64,000 bases of DNA, from NCBI GenBank assembly GCA_937136425.1, contig CAKZON010000037.1, positions 62,001 through 126,000 on the forward strand, written 5' to 3'. This document shows positions 1-8,178 of this stretch, in pieces (the stretch's first letter is position 1; each line of letters starts with the position of its first letter). The DNA comes from an uncultured Crocinitomix sp. (lineage in GTDB: Bacteria > Bacteroidota > Bacteroidia > Flavobacteriales_D > Crocinitomicaceae). Both the position numbers and the translations under genes were made by a program. The notes below the pieces were generated by a model. It was not told where the DNA came from and ran no database searches. It worked only from the letters and a program-made list of their open reading frames with translations.

Positions 1-2033
1 GGCATTTAAAAGAAACGTTAGGTTTAGATAAAAAAGGGTATAAGCGTATTACGTTTAATGAAATTACCAAGTCTGCTGTGTTAGAGGCAATTGCTAATCC
101 ACGTGAAATTGATAGCGATTTAGTTAACGCCCAACAAGCTAGAAGAATTTTGGATAGATTGGTTGGTTTTGAACTTTCGCCTGTATTATGGAGAAAAGTA
201 AAACCATCTTTGTCTGCTGGAAGAGTACAATCTGTTGCGGTTAGATTAGTGGTTGAAAGAGAACAAGAAATTGAGCGTTTTGAATCAAATAGTTTTTATA
301 GAACAGATGCTTTGTTCAAAGTAGGTAGCTCAGCTTTAAAGGCAAAACTAAGTGGGCAATTTGATTCTAAGGATAAAGCAAAAAGCTTTGTTGAAAAATG
401 TACAGATCATAATTTCAAAGTAAATAGCATTGTTAAAAAGCCAGGGAAAAAGAGCCCAACAGCTCCTTTTACAACTTCAACTTTGCAGCAAGAGGCCAGT
501 TTGAAATTAGGTTTCTCGGTTTCTAGAACCATGTCAGTAGCACAGCGTTTGTATGAGTCAGGTTTGATTACTTATATGAGAACAGATTCTGTGAACTTAT
601 CACAAACAGCAGTTGATGCTGCAAAAACAGAAATTGAAACAGCATACGGAGCAGAGTATTTCTCTCACCGTAAATTCAAAAATAAATCAGACTCGGCGCA
701 AGAGGCGCACGAAGCCATTCGTCCAACTAATTTTGGATTACATGAAATTGATGCCGAAAGAGATGAAGCAAGACTTTATCAATTGATTTGGAAGAGGTCA
801 ATTGCCTCTCAAATGGCTGAAGCAAAATTAGAGCGTACTTCAATTAAAATTGATGCGCCTGATAATAAAGAATTCTCTGCAACTGGAGAAATTGTTCTTT
901 TTGATGGATTCTTGAAAGTTTATCTTGAATCAAAAGTGGATGAGGACGAAGATGAAATGGAAGGACTATTACCTCCAATGAATGAAGGAGATTCATTAGT
1001 TCGTGATGCTATTACTTCTACAGAGCGTTTTACGCGCCCTCCATCAAGATTTGTTGAGGCTAGTTTGGTGAAGAAATTAGAGGAGTTAGGAATTGGGCGT
1101 CCGTCAACATACGCACCAACAATTTCTACCATTCAAAAAAGAGGTTATGTTGAGCGTGGTGAACGCGACGGAACTGAACGTAATTATAATGTAATTACTT
1201 TGAAAGGGACTGATGTGTCTGAAGCTTCAAATACTGAAAAAACTGGAAGCGATAAAGGAAAAATGGTTCCTACTGATATTGGTCGCGTAGTAACTGAGTT
1301 TTTGATGGAGCACTTTGATCAGGTTATGAATTATAACTTTACGGCAAGTGTTGAAAAAGAGTTTGATGATATTGCAAAAGGCTTGGTTGAATGGTCGAAA
1401 ATGATATCTGAATTTTATACGCCTTTCCATGTTAAAGTGGAGGATACTATTGAGAATTCAGAAAGAGCATCTGGAGAAAGATTATTAGGAGTTGATCCAA
1501 AGTCTGGAAAAAACATGTATGCTCGTATTGGTCGATTTGGACCTATGGTGCAAATTGGTGAAGCTGATGATGAAGATAAACCAAAGTTTGCTTCGTTGCA
1601 AAAAGATCAAAGTATTCAAACAATTACAGTGGAGGAAGCACTTGAATTATTTAAGTTTCCAAAAGTAATTGGAGAGTATGAAGGTGTTCCTGTAAAAATT
1701 AACAAAGGTAGATTCGGACCTTATGTTCAATTGAATAAATTATTTGCTTCAATCAAAGAAGCTAATGGAGATACACTTGAAAATATTGATTTAGAGAGAG
1801 CAATTGTCTTGATTGAAGAGAAGAGAGAAGAGGATCGCAATAGAATGATTAAGACATTTACTGAAGATGATACAATGCAATTGTTGAATGGTAGGTATGG
1901 TGCTTATTTAAAAATCGGAAAAAAGAACTTTAAGTTACCAAAGGATGTTGAGCCTGCGGAGTTAACTTATGAGCAGTGTATTGAGATTTCTAAAAATCAA
2001 CCAAAACCAAGAGGTAAGAAAAAGAAAAAATAA
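1..2033 (+). CDS. topA: DNA topoisomerase I (5' truncated by window edge)
   Basis: Type IA topoisomerase, which relaxes negative supercoils by passing a strand through a transient 5'-phosphotyrosine break. The reading frame is open from base 3, so the true start and most of the Toprim domain lie outside the window; the GTG at 78 is internal. The active-site region GLITYMRTDSVNLS is present, with the catalytic Tyr encoded at 573-575. The motifs SAGRVQSVAVRLV and AHEAIRPT are also typical. Instead of C-terminal zinc fingers there are three GRFG/GRYG-type repeats (near codons for 1516, 1707 and 1887) and a lysine-rich end, the usual C-terminal repeat form in Bacteroidota. It is followed after 35 nt by an arginase-family gene in the same direction, probably one transcript. 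Identification is firm. Confidence 0.96.
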   Translation, partial: HLKETLGLDKKGYKRITFNEITKSAVLEAIANPREIDSDLVNAQQARRILDRLVGFELSPVLWRKVKPSLSAGRVQSVAVRLVVEREQEIERFESNSFYRTDALFKVGSSALKAKLSGQFDSKDKAKSFVEKCTDHNFKVNSIVKKPGKKSPTAPFTTSTLQQEASLKLGFSVSRTMSVAQRLYESGLITYMRTDSVNLSQTAVDAAKTEIETAYGAEYFSHRKFKNKSDSAQEAHEAIRPTNFGLHEIDAERDEARLYQLIWKRSIASQMAEAKLERTSIKIDAPDNKEFSATGEIVLFDGFLKVYLESKVDEDEDEMEGLLPPMNEGDSLVRDAITSTERFTRPPSRFVEASLVKKLEELGIGRPSTYAPTISTIQKRGYVERGERDGTERNYNVITLKGTDVSEASNTEKTGSDKGKMVPTDIGRVVTEFLMEHFDQVMNYNFTASVEKEFDDIAKGLVEWSKMISEFYTPFHVKVEDTIENSERASGERLLGVDPKSGKNMYARIGRFGPMVQIGEADDEDKPKFASLQKDQSIQTITVEEALELFKFPKVIGEYEGVPVKINKGRFGPYVQLNKLFASIKEANGDTLENIDLERAIVLIEEKREEDRNRMIKTFTEDDTMQLLNGRYGAYLKIGKKNFKLPKDVEPAELTYEQCIEISKNQPKPRGKKKKK

Positions 2034-2068
2034 TCAGTTAATACAGTCGAATAGAAATTAGCTAAAGA

Positions 2069-3229
2069 ATGAAGGATTTAAGTATTTATTTCGAAAACTG
2101 TAATGAACATGAGGGAGATTCTCCTGGTCAAATAGGTGAATTTATTCTTGGAAATTCTAACGTCAATTATGATGAATTGGCTGAAAACAGTATTGCACTC
2201 ATTTATGTGCCTGATTATAGAAATAGCGAAATTTCTCAAAATGGAGATTGGATTAATGATTTTAGAAAGTCGCTTTTTGAACTTTATAAAGGAGAATGGT
2301 CGGCAGAGTTATATGAATTAGGTATTATTCGTCCAGGTTCTTCTGTAGCTGATACTTATGTCGCTGTTAGAGATGTAGTAACTGAATTGGTGAAGGCGCA
2401 AGTTTTTCCTGTTGTAATTGGTGGAAGTCAGGATTTAACTTACCCCATTTATCAGGCTTACGAAAAGTTGGAACAAACAATTAATATTTTAGCGGTAGAT
2501 TCTACTTTAGATTTGGGAGACCCAGACCAGTCCATTCATTCAAGAGGTTGGTTGAATAAAATCATATTGCACAAGCCTAATTACTTATTTAACTTTTCAT
2601 TATTTGGTTATCAATCTTATTTGGTAAACCCTCAGGAATTACAACTGCTTAACGATCTTTATTTTGATGCGTTTCGTTTAGGAGATTTTTATAATAATGA
2701 AAAAATGGTGGAGCCACAGCTTAGAAATGCAGATATTCTAAGTTTTGATATGGATGCAATCCGCTCATCTGATAATAAAAGTAATCAAAGCAATTTGCCA
2801 AATGGCTTTTATGGAGAAGATGCTTGCCGTATAATGCGCTATGCGGGAATAAGTGATAAGTTGACTAGCTTAGGATTGTTTAATTTCTCTCCGCAAAAAA
2901 ATAATGGCTATCACAGTGATGTGAATTTGCTGGCGCAAATGATTTGGTACTTTGTTGAAGGTTTTAATCTTCGCAAAAAGGATTATCCAATTGGCAGTAA
3001 AACAGCCTATCTTAAATATCGAGTTAATATTGATGACTTCCGTGATGAAATCATCTTTTATAAGAGTAACAAGAGCAGCCGTTGGTGGATGGAGGTTCCT
3101 TATCCAAAAATTAAAGGAGTAAAACTACAACGTCATTTACTTGTGCCATGTGATTATGAAGATTATGAGAATGCGCTCAATAACGAATTGCCTGATTTGT
3201 GGTTGAGAACATATAAGAAGCTTTCTTAA
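2069..3229 (+). CDS. Arginase/formimidoylglutamase-family protein with degenerate metal site
   Basis: 386 aa with the ureohydrolase (arginase/agmatinase/formiminoglutamase) fold signature, but the metal ligands are altered. The usual GGxH is GGSQ (residues 118-121), the usual DxHxD is DSTLD (144-148), and the usual DxDxxDP is DMDAIRS (227-233), keeping only the first two Asp. Active family members bind two Mn ions with these His and Asp residues, so catalysis as an arginase or formiminoglutamase looks unlikely. Bacteroidota homologues are often annotated as formimidoylglutamase. The gene lies between topA and the PorP/gldKLMN block, an arrangement I recall in other Flavobacteriia, which suggests a conserved non-enzymatic or altered role linked to the T9SS genes; that link is inference. 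Confidence 0.8.
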   Translation: MKDLSIYFENCNEHEGDSPGQIGEFILGNSNVNYDELAENSIALIYVPDYRNSEISQNGDWINDFRKSLFELYKGEWSAELYELGIIRPGSSVADTYVAVRDVVTELVKAQVFPVVIGGSQDLTYPIYQAYEKLEQTINILAVDSTLDLGDPDQSIHSRGWLNKIILHKPNYLFNFSLFGYQSYLVNPQELQLLNDLYFDAFRLGDFYNNEKMVEPQLRNADILSFDMDAIRSSDNKSNQSNLPNGFYGEDACRIMRYAGISDKLTSLGLFNFSPQKNNGYHSDVNLLAQMIWYFVEGFNLRKKDYPIGSKTAYLKYRVNIDDFRDEIIFYKSNKSSRWWMEVPYPKIKGVKLQRHLLVPCDYEDYENALNNELPDLWLRTYKKLS

Positions 3230-3326
3230 GTCTAAAAAAAAAATCTAGGGTTACTTTCTAAATTACCAGACATAAACATTGTGAGGAACACCTCTATTTG
3301 TTAAATGGTAAGCAAAGAAATAATTC

Positions 3327-4286
3327 ATGTTTAAAATATTACTCGGTTCATTTTTTATCCTAACAACTTATTTTTCTGTTGTAAAAGCACAACAAGATCG
3401 ACAGTTTACACAGTTCATGTTCGATCGCATGTCATACAATCCTGCAACAACAGGTTTTAATGGATATTGCGGAACAATGATTTATCGAAACCAATGGGAT
3501 AGAGTGCAAGACGCACCAAATACTACTTTACTTAATGTGCAGGGCAATCTTCAAAATTTAAATGTAGGTCCAGGTTCAATTGGAGTAGGGCTGTCACTTT
3601 CAAATGATGCAATTGGATATCAAAAAAATAATAATTTAATAGTAAATGGAGCATATCATATGCCTACTACTTATGGAATTTTGAGTGCAGGTGTGGGGAT
3701 TGGGTTAATTAACGTAGGTTTTAATCCTGATTGGATAACTCCTAATACTCCTGCAGAATTGGACCCAAGTCTTGAAGGGATAACTCAAAAAATAGGTCAA
3801 ACAGGATTTGATAACAATTTTGGAGTGTATTGGCATGGATTGCAAGATTATTATGTTGGATTTTCTATGACTCATGTTGCGCCGGCAAAATTGTCTAACT
3901 TAAATTATGATGTAGCACGACATTATTATGTAATGGCTGGTGTCAAGAAGCGAATACTAAATACAACTAAGCCCATTTATTTAAATCCAAGCACATTAAT
4001 TAAGGCAGATGGAGCTACAATGATTTTTGATGTTAACTTAAAAACTGATTTTTGGTTAACCAATGATTCTTATTTGTGGGGCGGGATAACCTATCGCTTG
4101 TCAGATGCATTTGCGTTAATGGCTGGATATTCTAAAGATAATTTTAAGGTAGGTTATTCTTTTGATGTTATGACTAATGCATTGAAAGATCATGGAAGAG
4201 GGACACATGAATTAATGGTTAGTTATTGTATCTTTCCGCCCAAAAAGCCAATTTCCAGAACAGGGTTTTTGTTTAAGTTACGCTAG
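3327..4286 (+). CDS. PorP/SprF family type IX secretion outer membrane protein (copy 1)
   Basis: 319 aa with an N-terminal signal peptide ending near VVKAQ. The opening QQDRQFTQFMFDRMSYNPATTG is the hallmark of PorP/SprF proteins, followed by a beta-barrel-like sequence rich in Gly and aromatic residues. PorP/SprF proteins sit in the outer membrane and anchor or help deliver T9SS substrates such as SprB-type adhesins. The gene lies upstream of a close paralogue (4553-5539) and of gldK. The start has a good signal peptide. Its sequence is clearly related to the second copy along the whole length, so the two arose by tandem duplication. The specific partner substrate cannot be told from the sequence. 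Confidence 0.9.
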   Translation: MFKILLGSFFILTTYFSVVKAQQDRQFTQFMFDRMSYNPATTGFNGYCGTMIYRNQWDRVQDAPNTTLLNVQGNLQNLNVGPGSIGVGLSLSNDAIGYQKNNNLIVNGAYHMPTTYGILSAGVGIGLINVGFNPDWITPNTPAELDPSLEGITQKIGQTGFDNNFGVYWHGLQDYYVGFSMTHVAPAKLSNLNYDVARHYYVMAGVKKRILNTTKPIYLNPSTLIKADGATMIFDVNLKTDFWLTNDSYLWGGITYRLSDAFALMAGYSKDNFKVGYSFDVMTNALKDHGRGTHELMVSYCIFPPKKPISRTGFLFKLR

Positions 4287-4367
4287 GTATAATAGCTGTT
4301 GTAGCATAAGTATAAAATCATTTGAAACTTAGTTTTAGGTTTTTCCGTAACAAATAAAGCAAAGCAA

Positions 4368-4392
4368 TTGATCTACTTTGTGTTTAGATCAA
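4368..4392. promoter_or_regulatory. Inverted repeat between the two porP/sprF genes
   Basis: A perfect 8-bp inverted repeat, TTGATCTA at 4368-4375 and TAGATCAA at 4385-4392, separated by 9 nt, lies in the 266-nt gap between the PorP/SprF copies. There is no T-run after it, so it is more likely an operator or RNA structure than a terminator. Just upstream of the second gene (about 4489-4505) the sequence is AT-rich with a TAattATTTTAG-like stretch that may hold its promoter. Function is not shown. Confidence 0.3.
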
Positions 4393-4552
4393 TATTTGTT
4401 GAAGAACTTGCCATATTGAGGTGTTAAAAAAAAAGTGTAAAAATTAGAAAGTGAAATAGTTCAATAAAATAATTTCGTTTTCCATTATTTTTAATTATTT
4501 TAGCCACCTGTTGGAGTGTTCCGACGTTAAATGGTATTGAAAAAACTAATTT

Positions 4553-5539
4553 ATGAAGAAAGTTTTATCTCTAGTATTGTGTTGTTTATCAGTAGGTTTT
4601 GTTTACGGACAACAAGATAAACAATTCACGCATTACATGTTTGATCGCATGTCTTACAATCCTGCAACAACAGGATTTAGAGGTTACTGTGGTACTTTGA
4701 TCTACAGGAATCAATGGGATCGCGTGCAAGATGCACCGAATACAACACTTTTCAATGCGCAAGGAAACTTGCAAAACGTGATTCTTGGACCTGGTGGTTT
4801 AGGAGTTGGTTTGTCATTCGCAAATGATGCAATTGGATTTCAACGTAACAATAATCTGACAGTAAGTGCTGCTTATCACTTGCCAACTGATTTTGGAACA
4901 TTGAGTGGAGGTATTGGATTGGGTATTATCAATGTTGGGTTCAGTCCTGCATGGATTCCGCCTCAAACTGCTGCCAACTTAGATCCAGCTATCGCATCAA
5001 TCAATAATAAAATTGGAGCAACTGGTTTTGATCAAAGCTTTGGATTATACTGGTATGGTAACGAAGGTTACTATGTAGGTTTATCTGCTACGCACCTTGC
5101 TCCTGCAAATCTGGATAAAGTGAGTTTCTCAGTTGCTAGACATTACTATGTAATGGGAGGTTATACTTATGACTTAGGTGAGCAAATCGGAACTAGAAAT
5201 AAATTGGAATTAAAACCAAGTGTTTTATTAAAAGCTGATGGGTCAACAATGGTGTTTGATGTGAACCTTATGGCTGATTACTGGTTAAATACAGATTCTT
5301 ACTTCTGGGCTGGAGCATCTTACAGATTCTCTGATGCAATTGCATTGATGGCTGGATACGGATTCTCGCCAAGTAAAAATACAAGCAAAGACATGTTTAA
5401 AATTGGATATTCATTTGATATAATGACTAATCCATTGAATGAGTATGGTAAAGGTACGCATGAGTTGATGGCGAACTATTGTATGTTCCCTCCTCCACCT
5501 GTTGTGCCACGTCATGGTAACCCATTCATTTTGCAATAG
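4553..5539 (+). CDS. PorP/SprF family type IX secretion outer membrane protein (copy 2)
   Basis: 328 aa; signal peptide MKKVLSLVLCCLSVGFVYGQ followed by QQDKQFTHYMFDRMSYNPATTG, the PorP/SprF family opening. The rest reads as an outer membrane beta barrel with the same landmarks as copy 1 (YRNQWDRVQDAPNTT, then GLGVGLSFANDAIG) and a Pro-rich C-terminus ending in ILQ. It lies 108 nt before gldK and is probably expressed with, or just ahead of, gldKLMN, as porP is with porKLMN in Porphyromonas. Role: T9SS outer membrane component that binds PorE- or adhesin-type partners. Compared with copy 1 there is a 5-residue insertion near FSPSKNTSKD. Confidence 0.92.
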   Translation: MKKVLSLVLCCLSVGFVYGQQDKQFTHYMFDRMSYNPATTGFRGYCGTLIYRNQWDRVQDAPNTTLFNAQGNLQNVILGPGGLGVGLSFANDAIGFQRNNNLTVSAAYHLPTDFGTLSGGIGLGIINVGFSPAWIPPQTAANLDPAIASINNKIGATGFDQSFGLYWYGNEGYYVGLSATHLAPANLDKVSFSVARHYYVMGGYTYDLGEQIGTRNKLELKPSVLLKADGSTMVFDVNLMADYWLNTDSYFWAGASYRFSDAIALMAGYGFSPSKNTSKDMFKIGYSFDIMTNPLNEYGKGTHELMANYCMFPPPPVVPRHGNPFILQ

Positions 5540-5647
5540 ACAAAAAAAAATGTAACCTAATTAAATTACTCTCGTTAATAGAAGACCTAACCCTTATTAA
5601 GTCCTGATAGTCGAAAGATAAAGATTGGTAGAAAAAACAAAGGTAGC

Positions 5648-7225
5648 ATGAAGAAATTAATGGTTTTTGTAGTAGGAATTACACTCTTGATATCAAGTTG
5701 TAATTCAGGGTCCGGGCACGTGCTCGGAGTGCAGGGAAGAAAAGTATTTTTTCCAGAAATCCCTCTAGGTATGGTTTACATCCCTTCAGGTTCTTACACA
5801 ATGGGTGCAAGTGATCAAGATGTTCCATTCTTGCATCAGTCCCGTTCTCACGTAGTTTCAATACACGCGTTGTATATGGATCAAACGGAGATCACAAATA
5901 ACGAGTATCGTGAATTTGTACATTGGGTAAGAGATTCAATCTTTTTGGAAAAGGTATATGAAAATACCAATCCAACAGGGAATGATGAGATTGATGATGA
6001 AGCAATTGGGGACATGTTAAATCACCCCGACATCTTTTATGATGAAACAAATATGGAGTGGAAAGAATTCGATCCAACCGAGACCTATGCAAATAGAGAA
6101 TTGTTTTCATTATCATGGAAAGTGAGAGGGATTAAGGATAATCAGATTATACCTTTGATATCTGATATGTACTTAAAACCAAATGAAAGATTCTACAAAA
6201 GAAGAGAAATCGATACGCGTAAGTTGAAGTTTAAGTATTACTGGATCGATTTGCAGGAAGCTGCACGTAAAGGTCGGGTGAATATTAAACGTGATGGATA
6301 TGATAGAGATGGTGAATTCACAAGTCCTTCATTGGATCCACAACACCGTGATTTGAAAAACCCTGATCACCCTTTTACTGGAGAGCCTGTAGGTCAAGAT
6401 TTAGATTTAGGATACTTCAATAAAAAAGGTCAAAACAATGCGTTAAGATCTCACGAAGACAGAAGTCGTTTCATTATTCAAGAAGAGATTAATGTTTACC
6501 CAGATACTTTATGTTGGGTTCGTGACTTCACATATTCATTTAATGATCCAATGACCAATATGTATTTCTGGCATCCAGCTTATGACAACTATCCTGTAGT
6601 TGGTGTTACATGGGTACAAGCTAAAGCATTTTGTGTTTGGAGAACTCAAAAGTTAAACAGTTGGTTAAGTTCAGTAGGTTCACTTTGGGTACAAGATTTT
6701 AGATTACCAACAGAAGGTGAGTGGGAATATGCTGCTCGTGGAAACTTAAAACACAGTCCATATCCTTGGGGAGGTCCTTACATCAGAAACTCAGGTGGAT
6801 GTATGTTAGGTAACTTTAAACCAATGAGAGGTAGATATTTTGATGATGGAGGTTTTTATACTGTTAAGTCTTATTCTTACAATCCAAATGGATATGGTTT
6901 GTACTGCATGTCAGGAAACGTTGCAGAGTGGACAGAAACAGCATTTGACGAGTCAGTATATGAGTTCTCTCATGATTTAAGTCCTGAATACAGATATCAC
7001 GCAATGGATTGGGATCCACCATCAATGAAGCGTAAAGTAATCAGAGGTGGTTCATGGAAAGATATAGGATACTACCTACAAACTGGAACTCGAACTTATG
7101 AGTACCAAGATACTTCAAAATCATACGTTGGATTTAGATGTGTTCAAACGCACATTGGACGTGGTGGTGATGATTTCGATAAAGAAGGCGGAGAAGAGTT
7201 GAAGTCTGATATCGAGTTGAGATAA
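5648..7225 (+). CDS. gldK: Gliding motility/T9SS lipoprotein GldK
   Basis: 525 aa lipoprotein: MKKLMVFVVGITLLISSC gives a lipobox with Cys18. The body is a formylglycine-generating-enzyme (SUMF)-like domain beginning PLGMVYIPSGSYTMG and ending VIRGGSWKDIGY...VGFRCVQ, with a long insertion around residues 95-225 as in GldK/PorK. GldK and GldN form the periplasmic ring at the outer membrane of the T9SS. It is the first gene of gldK-L-M-N; gldL follows after 51 nt. The C-terminal tail after the SUMF fold is acidic. The start is supported by the signal peptide and the conserved gene order. Identification is firm. Confidence 0.96.
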   Translation: MKKLMVFVVGITLLISSCNSGSGHVLGVQGRKVFFPEIPLGMVYIPSGSYTMGASDQDVPFLHQSRSHVVSIHALYMDQTEITNNEYREFVHWVRDSIFLEKVYENTNPTGNDEIDDEAIGDMLNHPDIFYDETNMEWKEFDPTETYANRELFSLSWKVRGIKDNQIIPLISDMYLKPNERFYKRREIDTRKLKFKYYWIDLQEAARKGRVNIKRDGYDRDGEFTSPSLDPQHRDLKNPDHPFTGEPVGQDLDLGYFNKKGQNNALRSHEDRSRFIIQEEINVYPDTLCWVRDFTYSFNDPMTNMYFWHPAYDNYPVVGVTWVQAKAFCVWRTQKLNSWLSSVGSLWVQDFRLPTEGEWEYAARGNLKHSPYPWGGPYIRNSGGCMLGNFKPMRGRYFDDGGFYTVKSYSYNPNGYGLYCMSGNVAEWTETAFDESVYEFSHDLSPEYRYHAMDWDPPSMKRKVIRGGSWKDIGYYLQTGTRTYEYQDTSKSYVGFRCVQTHIGRGGDDFDKEGGEELKSDIELR

Positions 7226-7276
7226 GTAAAGTAAATAACCAAATAAATAAATGTTAAATTAAAAGCAAAGGAAACT

Positions 7277-8125
7277 ATGAGACCAGGAACTAAAAAGTGG
7301 AAATTATTTATGGCGAAGTTGTACGGTATTGGTGCAGCTGTAGTAATCGTCGGAGCAATGTTTAAGATTATGCACTGGCCAGGAGCAGGTGCCATGCTTG
7401 TAGCAGGACTTTCGACAGAGGCCGTAATTTTCTTCTTCTCGGCATTTGAGCCGTTACACGAAGACCCGAAATGGGAATTAGTGTACCCAGAATTGGCGTT
7501 AGCGCATGATGAGGATTTTGATTTACATGCTTACTTGGATGAGAAAGGTGATTCAGGATTAACCCACGGCGGTGGCGGTGGTGGCGGAGGTACCGTTACT
7601 GGAATTACTGAGAAATTTGATAATCTATTAGAAGAAGCAAAAATTGATGCAGATTTATTGAACAGATTAGGAGACGGTATTAGAACGTTAAGTGATAATG
7701 CAGAAGGTCTTAAAGCTGTTTCAGGTGCTGCTGCTGCAACTGATTCTTATGTTGCTAGTTTAGAAAATGCTTCTGAGCAAGTTAAAGGATTATCTAATAC
7801 ATATGAAAGAGCGTCTGAATCAATTTTAGGATTAACTTCTGGAGCTGAAGAAGGAGCATCTTTTGGAGAGCAAATCTCTAAAGTATCTACAAACTTAGCT
7901 GCATTAAATAATGTATACGAATTACAATTAAAAGGATCATCTGCTCATTTAGAGTCTACAGAGAAATTCCAAGCGAATGTTTCTGAAATGATGTCTAATT
8001 TAAGTGATTCTGTTGAGGATACTAAATTGTACAGAGAAAATATGGCAATGTTGTCTAAAAACTTGACTGATTTAAATCAAGTTTATGGTAATATGCTAAA
8101 AGCTATGACTATATCTAGAGATTAA
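7277..8125 (+). CDS. gldL: Gliding motility/T9SS inner-membrane motor protein GldL
   Basis: 282 aa. Two N-terminal transmembrane helices (about residues 14-30 and 36-54) carry the GldL signature with KIMHWPGAG between them and Glu48 in the second helix (LSTEAVIFF); this corresponds to the Glu (Glu49 in Flavobacterium johnsoniae) tied to proton-motive-force use by the GldLM motor. An eight-glycine linker near residues 98-106 leads to a helical cytoplasmic domain with coiled-coil character. GldL5-GldM2 complexes drive T9SS transport and gliding. It lies between gldK and gldM with gaps of 51 and 53 nt. It is the only gldL in the window, although two gldM genes are present. Confidence 0.96.
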   Translation: MRPGTKKWKLFMAKLYGIGAAVVIVGAMFKIMHWPGAGAMLVAGLSTEAVIFFFSAFEPLHEDPKWELVYPELALAHDEDFDLHAYLDEKGDSGLTHGGGGGGGGTVTGITEKFDNLLEEAKIDADLLNRLGDGIRTLSDNAEGLKAVSGAAAATDSYVASLENASEQVKGLSNTYERASESILGLTSGAEEGASFGEQISKVSTNLAALNNVYELQLKGSSAHLESTEKFQANVSEMMSNLSDSVEDTKLYRENMAMLSKNLTDLNQVYGNMLKAMTISRD

Positions 8126-8178
8126 TTTCATTTTTTAAATGATGTTAATTAATGTTTAATCAAAAAAATAGATAAATC

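Noticed and set aside
8126..8178. Small inverted repeat between gldL and gldM
   Set aside because: Too short and AT-only to be meaningful.
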